Shown: positions 48,857 to 58,570 of the stretch, piece by piece
Layout: each line of letters opens with the position of its first letter
How positions within the stretch are numbered: position 1 is the stretch's first letter
NCBI GenBank assembly: GCA_014084085.1
Contig: NPFB01000005.1
Location: 526,707 to 590,706, forward strand
Source of the DNA: Hondaea fermentalgiana
Lineage: Eukaryota; Sar; Bigyra; Thraustochytrida; Thraustochytriidae
Reading direction: 5' to 3'
DNA length: 64,000 nt
Position numbers and translations under genes: made by a program
The notes under the pieces: model-generated
Databases searched by the model: none
The model's input: only the letters and a program-made list of their open reading frames with translations
What the model was told of the DNA's origin: nothing

Positions 48857-51070
48857 CACCCAGGGTCAGATGCACGCAGCCACCACCCACGTTTGTGGCC
48901 GATCAGCGAACGTCCACTGCCGCGTGCACGACGCAAGTTGCAAGAAGCAAGCAAGTCGTCCCGGTGCTTGCGATTTCTGCTCCAGCTGTGACATTGCTCT
49001 GAGTGCTCGTTTCTTTCGGCCAACCAGTCACATGGAAAGAGAAGGAGACCTGTCTTGAGATGCAAGCAAGCAACAGCGAGGGAACAAGCGGCACGGGAAT
49101 CTTGACACCGTGCCTCGCCGATGCCCTGGCCCCAAGCAGTAGAAAGCGTCCGTCCGCGCCTCGCGCTGCCGAGATCGTGCCGGCGCTCCCTCGGGAGCCG
49201 CGCGTGGTCAAAGACGCCGCCGAATTCCAGGGACGAACACAATGTGTCTCCTCCATGGCGCGCTGCGGGGCCCAGTGACGAGAGGCGATCGGCCTCATCC
49301 GAGTGGGCGCGCATTGTATTGCTGGTAATACGACAGTGAAGTGACCACATATCATTGAGTGGTTGATGGTTGATGGTTGATGGTTGATGATGTTCATCGC
49401 CATACCAAGCGTCCCTAAGCCAGGAGTCCTTAACATCCTCGTGCTCGCCAATGGCAGAGACGCAACCTCCCAGCTCGCACGCGCGTGTCGAAACGCAGAA
49501 GGGAGGGGAGAACCGAACGGCCAGAAATGCCGAGCGAAATGATGCGGGACCGGCCTACTCCGGCACGTGAGTGGAGTTGGCCAGAGGCGTATGAAACTGC
49601 TTTCGGACTGTCATCGTAGGACGTAATGCTTGTTGCCTATGCAAGAGAAAAAACATATCACAAAGGAATAAGAACGATTGGCTTCTTGGGTCACGGAAAA
49701 TAGTAGTATGCATATTGCCCGAGGGCCGGCCATCAAGCACGTGCTAGTTTTGTTCTCCCACTCCATGAAAACAATTCCTTGCTAAGAGAGAGAAAGTTTG
49801 AAGACCTAAAACCATCCTCCTTTCCTACATCGCCAGCCAACTCTTGAGGTCGACGACAGAAGCGCTGCAATCATGGCGTCAACGCCTAATGTAAAGAGAA
49901 GCTTCTTTCCGGATTTCCTTTTGGCCCCTTTGTCACAAATCTTCCGAGACGAGATCACACTAACCGTCTCACGGCCTGGTGCGAACGCCACTCCCCTGGC
50001 TGTCACGCGCCCCGGTTGCTGATACAATACGTGCATTCGTGAAAAAATGCGTGCAAAGTTCAAGCTGCTTCTCCTTGGTATACCCTCTTTTAAAACGGGC
50101 CTTGCAGGGCAGGTACGGACGACTTCTCATCGATCAAGACTAGAGCTCTTGGCGCACTTGATTGCGCTCGGCTCTGCTCGTTCGTTAGTCTGTCGCGAGT
50201 CCGTCCGAAGCGACCCGAGTTCCATCTGTTTTGATTTTTTTTTACCACAAGCAAGCAACCTAGTGAGCAACTTTTCGGGCAAGCTCTTTCCAACTGATCG
50301 ATCTCAATTTTCAACACAATGAGGGTGCCAAAGGAAGAGTTGCATCACAATGAGAAAAAAAAAGGGTGAAGGAAAGAAATGAAACAGAGTGCTGGGCATT
50401 TCTTCACAAAGGCAAGAAAAGTAGTCTCTGCGGATTCTTCACAGCCATGGAGAAAATTCAGCTTTTGCTACTCTGCTGTAACAACGATAGCGCTCAAGCG
50501 AGAAAGAATGAATAACAAGGTTTCCCCGGAACTCTTTCTCGAGCAAAAGAACGTTTTTAGCAAAGAAAGTCGAGAGAAGACATTGAAGAGCAATCGACTT
50601 GGGATGCTTTGACTCGCTTTCCCTCCTCTCAAAACTTTCATCATATCACCTCGTCTCGCTCCGTCTCGCCATTGATTTCCACGCATACAGATAAAGACCG
50701 CAGAGAGAAAAGCAAAAAACTGCAGTGCTAAGAGCACATGCACAAAGAACAGGCAGCAACTTTAGATTCATCGTTACGATAAGCCCATCATTCAGCCAGG
50801 AGAACGCCCGTCTTTTGCGAAGCTTTTGCAAAGAGAATTAGAAGCGGAAAAAAGACGAACAAGACAAGATCATTCATCACTTGCGCGCCTTAACGCGGCA
50901 ACTAAGACGAGATCCGACGCCGCAGCGGTACGCTAAGGTAGCCAAGAGCAGCCCGTACGCTCCAATAACAGGAGAGCGCTCGCTTTCGCACGAGCGAGGC
51001 AGCTCCCAGTCGCAGAGGACCCCTTGCCATCAGAGTACGGAGAGAAGAAAGCATGAGTGTTGATGATAGT
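48857..51070. other. 2.2-kb spacer with no convincing gene
   Basis: Contains a GGTTGAT repeat at 49361-49390. An 85-codon minus frame (49806-50063) with Lys/Arg residues has no recognisable match. From 49550 to 51000 the DNA is clearly AT-richer than the surroundings. Confidence 0.45.
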
Positions 51071-51340
51071 TTACCGCCGCGCACCAATAAGACGCGCGTA
51101 CGAGTTCTGCATGGCGAGCATGCAGCCGCCGGCGAAGCCGATGCAGCCCGCGCCGAACATCATGAAGCCGCGGTTGTACTTGCCCACGGCGTAGCCCGCC
51201 GCCGCCGTGCCGACGGCGCTCGCCGCCCACACGCCAAGGTCCTCCGGCTTCATGTACGAGAACACCTTGCCGAAGCTCGGGTCCTTGTCGATCACCGTGA
51301 ACCGCGGGTTCCGCACGGGGGAGCGGTCGTCCTCCACCAT
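51071..51340 (-). CDS. Complex I 21-kDa-type accessory subunit (NUXM/NDUX-like)
   Basis: Small mitochondrial inner-membrane protein of 89 residues, ATG at 51340 (MVEDDRSPVR). The N-terminal motif FTVIDKDPSFGKVFSYMKPEDL matches the 'ypVIDpdP.F..v..y.rpsDy' block of the NADH:ubiquinone oxidoreductase 21-kDa subunit family. Two glycine-rich membrane segments follow (WAASAVGTAAAGYAVG and MMFGAGCIGFAGGCMLA), ending in QNSYARLIG as in the family's 'YQ.S..R..G'. It is a supernumerary subunit of respiratory complex I. Upstream frame continues into a CCTG microsatellite leader and is not used. Length is typical for the N-terminal domain alone. Confidence 0.75.
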   Translation of the reverse strand: MVEDDRSPVRNPRFTVIDKDPSFGKVFSYMKPEDLGVWAASAVGTAAAGYAVGKYNRGFMMFGAGCIGFAGGCMLAMQNSYARLIGARR

Positions 51341-51749
51341 CTTGCCTGCCCGCCTGCCTGCCTGCCTGCCTGCCGCCTCCGCTCTGCGCTCGCGCGTCGC
51401 TCTCGCTCGTCGCCGCAAGCAAGCTAGCGTTTGCTTTCTTCTCCTCGCCTCCCGTCGCGCGCAGCAGCCAGCGAGCCGCGGCGTGCAGGCCCAAACCTAA
51501 CCCGCACCCTAACCCGCCAGCAAAGTACACACCTCGGTTGAGGGGGAGACGAACCCAGACCAAGACAAACAACGAAGCGCATCGAAGACAGCGGCTGCTC
51601 GAAGACAATCGTTTATTGGAAGAGCTGAGTATCCACACTTATCATCACTTATCAGCTCCAAGCCAGTCGCGAAGGCAATGGTGCAAAAATCGGAAGCAGA
51701 GCGCCAAAAGTCGAGCTTCAAAAATGATACGAGACGTCTTGTTTTAGGA
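51341..51749. other. Leader and spacer with CCTG microsatellite
   Basis: (CCTG)n at 51347-51375. A short ACCCTAAC/ACCTAACCC patch at about 51490-51515 resembles telomere-like units but is only two copies. No gene. Confidence 0.5.
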
Positions 51750-54700
51750 TTACGAAGCAAAGCTCTTTTGGAACTCGGCCCAAATGTCATTGTTCATTTC
51801 GTACTCTGAGACACCTGCGGCACGAGCCTCGCGGATCGTCCGCTGTGGACGATATGAACGCAAATCTCCAGTGGACATTGTTCTTTTTGGTCTCTCCGCA
51901 TCCACAACAGCGTCTCCCGGCCAAGGAGGCAGTGGAGGCGGCACGGACGACCCACGTCCGCGCACCACACGCCGTGTCACAGCACTTGCCTGAGCCGACG
52001 CCGCACGACCCCTCTTTTGACGCGACTTAGACCGATCTCGGCGCTGTGACCTGGACCGAACCCTCTGTGGTGACGAAGATGATCGATATCGAGCGCCTTT
52101 ATCCGGCAACGTTGGAGGAATTGGCGCGCTTGGCGCCGGAGTTCGAGGCGGAGCCAGCGTCTGGTCAACTTGGCTTTCGCTTCGCACATGCCTCACCGTC
52201 AGCGTCACCTCTGCCTCGTCTGCGACGTCGCTTTCGCTTGTCTCATCTCCGTCGTCCCGAACATTCTCGAAAAATTCTTGCGAATCAGAGATCGCGCTCT
52301 CCGGGGGACGACGTTGGTCCTCGAACATGTGCACCAAACATAAAAGTGTATCGACCCACTCTTTTGCCTCGGTCTGGTTTGCAGCAGCAAAGCGGAGACT
52401 TCGAAGCGGAGGCAAATCTTTTCTCGGACGCTCTTCCACACAAAAAGTATGTCCATCCAGCTTGACGTGCGTCATACTTCGCAGGTTGACCGTTTCGATG
52501 TAGTCCATGTGGATCTTGCCGAATCCGGAGGCAACCATGTCTCGATACAATAACAGCTCACCGACAGGCTTGAGAACTCCGTATACGGCCCTTTTGGCTC
52601 GCTTCGAGTTCGCCTGCTGCTTGGTCTTACCCACACGGCGGCGAGCCCATTTCGTTTTCTTCGTGTTTGCCTTGTCCTTGCGCAGCCGCTGCTGCTGCTG
52701 CTCTTGGTGCTGTGCGACGTGGTCCTCTTCATCCGTTGTTAGATCAGCGCAACTCTCGTCGTCGTCGGCGTCATCCCCGTCTTTTCTTTGCAAGCGTTGG
52801 ACTTGCCTTTTCTGTTTTATGTCCCCTTTCATCGTTTCGATCCAGCCTTCCATAACTATTTCTTTGCTGAGAAGCTCTTCGCGCCTCTGGAGTTCTGCAA
52901 GTCGCGCGTCGATTGAAGCAGCACCTTCAGGATGTTCTTCGGTGGCGCCGAAAGTCCTGTACGCCACGTCCAAAGGAACAGTCAAAGATTTGCGGCCAGA
53001 CCATTTGGTTGGCAAGGACTCATGCTCGCGTTGTGCCACAGAAGGTCCGTGCACCGGATGTGCGTCCGGATCCACCTTTCGTTTGATCGCCTGCAATTTC
53101 TTTCGAAGGCGCTCATTGTGAAACTGTACCGCGGCAAAGACTCCACAAGCACACATTAAAAGAGCACCGAGGCTCGAGACAATTGGGATCCATACACGTG
53201 GCGCAATTTGTCCAGCTGCAGATTGTAGTGCACTCGTCGGCTCTGGCGTAGGAAGCGTTGGAGATAGCGTGCCGTCACAAGAAAAGGGGCAAAATCCACC
53301 ACAATCTACACCACTTTCGCCTTCGTCGAGCTGGCCATTCGTGCAAAGCATCATCGTCAGTGCGGTATCTTGAATGCACCCTTTGGCCGTCCACGTGTGG
53401 TCCGCAGCACAACTACTCGCACCGACACAAGACTCGAATGGGTCAAAGGAGCTTCGTCCTGCTCCGCTGTAGCAGTCGCAAACGCCTTGCGCGAGCAGAC
53501 ATTTCCCTAGTCCCCCGCAAGGCCTCACCTCTGACCACCCGATTCCATATTCTGGGGTACAGTACGTGACTGGGAAGGGACAATCATCAGCGCAGCAATC
53601 ATCGTTGATGTTGTCGCAGGCCTCGCCTACTTCGCAGATGCCATTGCCGCATTCCGCACTTGCATTGTGAAGCACTGCAGTTCCAGCACAGACTCCAAGA
53701 ACATCGGTTCCACTTTCGCAGCAAAAACCCTCTGCGTCAATCTCGCTGCAGCACTTGCCACTCAAATCGACAAGGGTGCCATTTCCACCGCAAACTCCGC
53801 ACGCGTCCACAAAGCCAGAGGAACAGCAGGCTCCAGACCTGTCGAGGACGTTGCCGAAAGGACAACAGCTTCCGCCAGGCGTCATGACATCACTGTTGGG
53901 ACATCTACGTTCAAGTTCGTCAGAAATGACGCTCTCGGGTAGGTATGTCATGGAAAGCCTCCTTCTTCGTCCTGCAAGATCATCGCTTTCACTCTCCTCA
54001 CGACTCGAGCTACCGCAAAACGAGTCGCAGGACACCACAGTGCCTGATTCATTGCACGGTACATCGTAAAAGTCGCCTGACACGCACACAGTAGCCCCCT
54101 CGGGGCTGTAAAGGGCCACGACCGGATCGCATCTTCTTACATTGCATGCCCTCGACTCCCCTTGAGAGGAAAACGTTTCACCTACTCCGCACGTTTGATT
54201 GCACAGACTCCAAGTCTCGCAATTCTCAGCGCTAAGAGAAGCTTGCAGCGACTGACACTCGCTCGACGCAAGAGCACGCCCCGACCACTTGTCCACGCAG
54301 CGCTCCAATGTGCAGCTATCGATTTGCGATGAAAGCACAACCGGTTCGCACAACAATGAACAATTTTGCTCAAGATCCAAAGACGCGAGCTCACCGCACA
54401 CGGAAGTAGGATCCTGCGTCACTTCACCGCTGGCATTCCAACAGCGCGCCTCGCGTGAGCGCACCCCTGTTGTCCCACAAGCAGAGGCAGAGCATGCTGA
54501 CCAGGTATTGTCCAAAGCCCAGCTTGCGGACAAGGCTTGTGGGCACGCGAAACAGAGGCGCTCTGCATCTGGCTCACTCAAGCCGGCACGCTCGCAAAAG
54601 GCGTTGGGCACTGCAGTGTACGTGAGCGTTGCCGCGTCACTCAGTCTTTGACATTCCACTTTTCGTGTCTCTTTCGGAAGATCGAGCGAGCAATCGCAAG

Positions 54701-55823
54701 GGGTCCATGCTGTCGTCGCCACAAATCGTAGATATTGGATGTCTGTCACAGTAGATGCTGCCTTTTCCAAAGACCACGCGACAGGATCGACCTCTGCGCC
54801 TTGACTCACGGAGAGCCAGATGCTGCGAGGAATGGGCTTAGCGTCCGCTTCTGTGGAGTCATGGTCGAGCCCAATGCCTGAAGACGGAATGGGCCAGGCA
54901 ATGCGTCCATTGCGTGAACTGCCGATCTCGTCGAGCAGCCCGGGGGCTCGTTCGAGGTAGACGTGTAAAACGGGCCACTCGGTGGAGTACAAGGTCCACT
55001 CCACAAAAAGCGTGTGATTCTCCACGATAGATGTGAGAGAGAAACCAAGAGGTACAACCGCCACGGAAACGATGGCATCGTCGCGCCACAAACACCCTGG
55101 TTCTGCGACGATTTCCAGCGTGGCGTTCTCCGTGGAGACAGGAACGGCAAGCTCGTCATCTTGCGTGAGCTCAACTGTTTTATTGACCTTGTTGGCTCCG
55201 TCGATAATAGTTACAGTTACAGTCGCGTTTGAAGACTCGCCCGCTCCCGAAGAAATCGTAAAGAGATTGCCTAGACCGATGGGCTTGGTTGAAGACACGT
55301 TTTCGCCGATCTCGTACAAATAAGGCAAGCGGATTACCGACTCCACAGTCTCCACGTGGACATCGCGGACACACGTGCAATTCATTTGTTCATCTTCGAA
55401 GATGAGGCCCTTATCTTCAGGGCACACGCACGTACTTGCATCCTCGCTCACTGAAGAAGGCCACGGGCACGGGGCGCACAGAGACTCATCGTTGCCGATT
55501 TCGTTTTTGTAATAACCTGCAGGACAACCCGTGCAAGCTGCCAAGGCGTCTTCAAAGTAGCTGCCTTTGTCGCAAGCGCAGGTTGATGTGTTGCCAGGTG
55601 CTAGTGTCGCATTTTCGACGCAAGCACAAGTCCCTTGGTCCACGTCTAGAATGGCAAGTTCTTTGCACTTATATCGAACGAGGTCATCTGCGTCCACCTC
55701 ACCTGGTCCCAGCAGCAAGATGAGCGCGACAAGGGCGACACAGCTTGCGCGCATTGCGCTGGCGCGTGTCTTTGCGAGTCCGGCTCTGGCTCCGCTCGGG
55801 CTCGCAGAACCAAGCCTCGCCAT
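51750..55823 (-). CDS. Single-pass receptor-like protein: Cys-rich/TSP1-like ectodomain, split PH domain inside
   Basis: 1357 residues, no intron. Signal peptide near 24-46 (MRASCVALVALILLLG; an alternative start at 55754 gives it directly). Ectodomain: GCC2/GCC3-EGF-like modules (TGCPAGYYKNEIG, CAPCP) and a beta-rich region with N-glycosylation sites. Thrombospondin-1-like modules (TAWTPCDCS.., NTWSACSASACG..) precede dense CC-containing repeats (SCCPFG, DACGVCGG, CGNGICEVGEAC). A short PTPEPT linker leads into one TM helix at about 868-897 (WIPIVSSLGALLMCACGVFAAVQF). The cytosolic part opens a PH domain at EGWIETM. An acidic/Gln/Lys-rich insert interrupts it, and it resumes at VYGVLKPVGELLLYRDM and ends in AKEWVDTLLCLV. 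The tail is Arg/Ser/Pro-rich. Probably a lineage-specific surface receptor binding phosphoinositides inside. Confidence 0.8.
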   Translation of the reverse strand: MARLGSASPSGARAGLAKTRASAMRASCVALVALILLLGPGEVDADDLVRYKCKELAILDVDQGTCACVENATLAPGNTSTCACDKGSYFEDALAACTGCPAGYYKNEIGNDESLCAPCPWPSSVSEDASTCVCPEDKGLIFEDEQMNCTCVRDVHVETVESVIRLPYLYEIGENVSSTKPIGLGNLFTISSGAGESSNATVTVTIIDGANKVNKTVELTQDDELAVPVSTENATLEIVAEPGCLWRDDAIVSVAVVPLGFSLTSIVENHTLFVEWTLYSTEWPVLHVYLERAPGLLDEIGSSRNGRIAWPIPSSGIGLDHDSTEADAKPIPRSIWLSVSQGAEVDPVAWSLEKAASTVTDIQYLRFVATTAWTPCDCSLDLPKETRKVECQRLSDAATLTYTAVPNAFCERAGLSEPDAERLCFACPQALSASWALDNTWSACSASACGTTGVRSREARCWNASGEVTQDPTSVCGELASLDLEQNCSLLCEPVVLSSQIDSCTLERCVDKWSGRALASSECQSLQASLSAENCETWSLCNQTCGVGETFSSQGESRACNVRRCDPVVALYSPEGATVCVSGDFYDVPCNESGTVVSCDSFCGSSSREESESDDLAGRRRRLSMTYLPESVISDELERRCPNSDVMTPGGSCCPFGNVLDRSGACCSSGFVDACGVCGGNGTLVDLSGKCCSEIDAEGFCCESGTDVLGVCAGTAVLHNASAECGNGICEVGEACDNINDDCCADDCPFPVTYCTPEYGIGWSEVRPCGGLGKCLLAQGVCDCYSGAGRSSFDPFESCVGASSCAADHTWTAKGCIQDTALTMMLCTNGQLDEGESGVDCGGFCPFSCDGTLSPTLPTPEPTSALQSAAGQIAPRVWIPIVSSLGALLMCACGVFAAVQFHNERLRKKLQAIKRKVDPDAHPVHGPSVAQREHESLPTKWSGRKSLTVPLDVAYRTFGATEEHPEGAASIDARLAELQRREELLSKEIVMEGWIETMKGDIKQKRQVQRLQRKDGDDADDDESCADLTTDEEDHVAQHQEQQQQRLRKDKANTKKTKWARRRVGKTKQQANSKRAKRAVYGVLKPVGELLLYRDMVASGFGKIHMDYIETVNLRSMTHVKLDGHTFCVEERPRKDLPPLRSLRFAAANQTEAKEWVDTLLCLVHMFEDQRRPPESAISDSQEFFENVRDDGDETSESDVADEAEVTLTVRHVRSESQVDQTLAPPRTPAPSAPIPPTLPDKGARYRSSSSPQRVRSRSQRRDRSKSRQKRGRAASAQASAVTRRVVRGRGSSVPPPLPPWPGDAVVDAERPKRTMSTGDLRSYRPQRTIREARAAGVSEYEMNNDIWAEFQKSFAS

Positions 55824-56274
55824 GGGCGAGTGATTTGGTAAGACTGACCAAGGCCCTCGGCCCCCCTTTCGGAGGACCTCGGGTCAACAAACCCCTGGTC
55901 GGCCTGAATGGCTTGGCCGCAAGTAGCGTGGCCCCTTCCCCCCACCCCCCACGCTGGGGTTTTCGTGTCGCGGGGCGCTTTCTCGACGTCGCGGCGGCCG
56001 ACCGTGCAGCGGCGGCGGTGGCGGCGCTCTCAGCTGCCAAACGGTCAAATTTGCATTGGGTATTTTTTTTATCACCCACAGAACGAATGAAGGAAGGAGC
56101 GAGTTTGACAACCAAGGCATCCTCGCTTCCATGTTACCCGAACCGATGGACACGGGCGGTTCGTGAAGGAGCGAGCGCAAGCCATGGAAAATATCGTTTA
56201 CAATTGGTTGATGAGACTGTCGAGTAATCACTACACGGGCTCAGCCTGTCAGACTCAGCTGTGACACGATAAGA
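55824..56274. other. Same-strand spacer
   Basis: Upstream of the receptor gene and downstream of the CUE-domain gene. GC-rich near the receptor start; no gene seen. Confidence 0.5.
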
Positions 56275-57891
56275 TCAGAGGTCATGAATAGGCTCCCAGC
56301 GGACACCCTGAATGCGAAAGAGCTGAAAGGGTCCGCCTTGATGCTGAAAATTGGGTGGGCGAAGGCGAAAGCTTCCGCCGGGGAGTCTGTCTCGACGCAT
56401 TTTATCATCGCCAGCTTCGTTGCTGCTGCTGCGAGCTTGCGCTTCGGCAAGAGAGGTTGGTGGAGTTGAAGACGGCGCAAGCTTGTACTGACTTGCGAGA
56501 AGGTGCTCGTCGCGACTGAGAACATCGAAGAACTCGTAGAAGCGGGCGCAGATGCCAAGTCGCGCGCATTGCGCACCCTTGTCAAGATCTTCGCGAATCG
56601 GCGCACAAATCTCGGGGTCACAGTCCGGAGCACTTTGCACTTCGCTAGAAGTACGGTGCCGATAATACACGGGTGAACGAAGAATCAATGCCTTGCTCAG
56701 CGCGGAACCAACGGCAAGGAGCGCAGGCTCGTGATGTGGGCATGGCACAATGGCGCAAATGCCACCTCGACGGGCACGAGGCATGGCGCTGAGCGTGTCG
56801 AAAGACTCTTGAGAATCGTCCTGACCCGTGCCGCGGCACGAGCGGATCTCAAAGTACTCGCCGAATGGACTGCGAGTTGTAAGATGCGCGCTGCACATGG
56901 CCCGCCAAACTTCGTCGATGTCGTCGCTGTCAAAAAAGTGCGACCAGTAGCCCATGTGAAATGGCTCTTCTGCGTCTTTGGGAATTGCCGTTGCTGCAGT
57001 CCCGGCGTTGCTCGTGTCGGTCTTATTGTTGTTATTGTTGTTGTGTGTCTGGGTTGGAAACAAGCAAGTTCGAGGCCGCTCGCGGGTCGTTGCCGCTTTT
57101 GACCACCGCAGCAATCTTCGCGCTGCCTCGGTCTTTTCAATGAGATGCGAGCTCAGATTAAGCACGCCAACACTGCGGTGAGCGCAGCCTTTCAGTGAGA
57201 TGTTGAGTAACTCAAGATGGGATTTAAGCATGACCTTGTCGTCGAAGCGGACCCAGAATCGAGGCTCATCCTGAGGACAATTTGCTGAAGGCGTTGGGGC
57301 GATGGTGCGGCGCGCGCGTTTTCTCGGTCTGAAAAAGAGAAAATCTCCGTTACGATCCTCGACCGTAAAAGTCCCTTCCTCCTCGTCAACTTCGTCGCCA
57401 CTGGCCTCGACCTCTTCTTCTTCTTCTTCTTCTTCTTCTTCTTCCTGTTCTTCTCCTCCTCCCCCGACTTCTGCTCGTCTTTCTTGTTCTTGTTCTTGCT
57501 CTACCTCCTCGTTGTCAACGTAGTTTGAATCCTGGCGCGTCTGCGTGGTGTTTTCTTCGTGGTCATGTTCAGGTCCTTGGCGCCCATCGTCTTGAGCTTG
57601 AGCAGCATCTCGTACGTTGTCGCTTTCGTGCTGCTGCAGGTCGGTTTCTTGCTGGTCAGCTTGGACTTCGTCGATGACCAGATCATGCGACATTGTCTCA
57701 TTCTCGCGGGTCTCTGCAGACGCGACAGAGGCAGTAGGATTCTCTTGCTCGACGAGCCATGCAGAGGTTGCCCGCACACTGTGGTCGTGGCGTCCGTACA
57801 CGCTGCGCAAGGTCGCATCTGGGACGTGCGGAAAGATGGTTGCGAGCAGCGCGAGGTCGCTCTCGGCCTGCATGGCCTCGTCCGTGCTCAT
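56275..57891 (-). CDS. CUE-domain protein with unrecognised C-terminal domain
   Basis: 538 residues from the ATG at 57891 (MSTDEAMQAE). Upstream in-frame residues repeat Ala-Trp-Leu-Gly, coded by a CCAAG minisatellite, and are not used. Residues about 10-48 (LALLATIFPHVPDATLRSVYG..VRATSAWLVE) form a CUE-type three-helix ubiquitin-binding domain with the F-P and terminal Leu motif. An acidic Gln/Glu linker with E12 follows, then GTFTVEDRNGDFLFFRPRKRAR. The region from about 260 looks globular. FWVRFDDKVMLKSHLELLNIS, YWSHFFDSDDIDEVWRAM, and GGICAIVPCPHHEPALLAVGSALSKAL with several cysteines and histidines are its landmarks. No family is recognised. A link to ubiquitin signalling is inferred from CUE alone. 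Confidence 0.7.
   Translation of the reverse strand: MSTDEAMQAESDLALLATIFPHVPDATLRSVYGRHDHSVRATSAWLVEQENPTASVASAETRENETMSHDLVIDEVQADQQETDLQQHESDNVRDAAQAQDDGRQGPEHDHEENTTQTRQDSNYVDNEEVEQEQEQERRAEVGGGGEEQEEEEEEEEEEEVEASGDEVDEEEGTFTVEDRNGDFLFFRPRKRARRTIAPTPSANCPQDEPRFWVRFDDKVMLKSHLELLNISLKGCAHRSVGVLNLSSHLIEKTEAARRLLRWSKAATTRERPRTCLFPTQTHNNNNNNKTDTSNAGTAATAIPKDAEEPFHMGYWSHFFDSDDIDEVWRAMCSAHLTTRSPFGEYFEIRSCRGTGQDDSQESFDTLSAMPRARRGGICAIVPCPHHEPALLAVGSALSKALILRSPVYYRHRTSSEVQSAPDCDPEICAPIREDLDKGAQCARLGICARFYEFFDVLSRDEHLLASQYKLAPSSTPPTSLAEAQARSSSNEAGDDKMRRDRLPGGSFRLRPPNFQHQGGPFQLFRIQGVRWEPIHDL
57413..57444. repeat. (TTC)n tract, poly-Glu on the minus strand
   Basis: About ten pure TTC triplets inside the CUE-domain gene. 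Confidence 0.85.
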
Positions 57892-58570
57892 GTTCGCTCG
57901 CGCGCTCCTAGCGCCGGCCTGCAACGTCTGCCCAAGGGACCTTATCCAAGCCAAAGCCCAAGCCAAGCCCAAGCCAAGGCCCAAGCCAAGCCAAGCCAAG
58001 CCAAGCCAAGCTAGCCGGGCACCGGGTCCACGCGCAGTTCCTGGTTTGGAACGACTCGGGCTGCCAACTGGCCAAAGGGAAAAAAAATTCCTAACCACGA
58101 GGCAAGGAGAGAGAGAGAGAGGGAGAGAGAGGGGAGGGAGGGAGGGTCAAAGACGATTGTCGCGCCATGACACCGTGGCGATTGCCCTTGGCAAGTTTGC
58201 CAGCACGTTGCACATATTGCACTTGGCTACTTGCGGCATCGATCCTCAAACGGCATGTTTTTCAAGTTGTTGATGGAAACAAAAGAGGAATGAAAAACCT
58301 TGTTGGTCGATGAACACGGGTCTCGCAAGTGCTTCAGACCCATTTGCAACACTGTAAGGAGGACAACGACAACAATCTCAAAAGGTTCCCGGGCAAAGAA
58401 AGAGATATGAGTGAATGAGTGAATGCGTGAACGAACATAACATCATGTATGGGTGAGTTTGGCCTTTTTTTAAAGTTGAGGTGGTCTACATTTTGGTATG
58501 CGCAGATTTGCGCATATGCACCCAAGCGACAGCATCCTTGGAGAGGAAGAGAAGTAACGAGAATCTTCCG
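57892..58570. other. Spacer with CCAAG minisatellite
   Basis: Leader of the CUE gene carries a CCAAGC/CCAAGG minisatellite (57945-58013), followed by a GAGA-rich patch at 58106-58145. No gene. Confidence 0.55.
57945..58013. repeat. CCAAGC-type minisatellite
   Basis: Around a dozen five- to six-base units of CCAAG with C or G/C variants. Confidence 0.85.

Noticed and set aside
49806..50063. 85-codon minus ORF with basic patches
   Set aside because: No match to a known small protein and no context support.
51484..51516. Telomere-like ACCCTAAC units
   Set aside because: Only two or three degenerate copies; not an interstitial telomere array.
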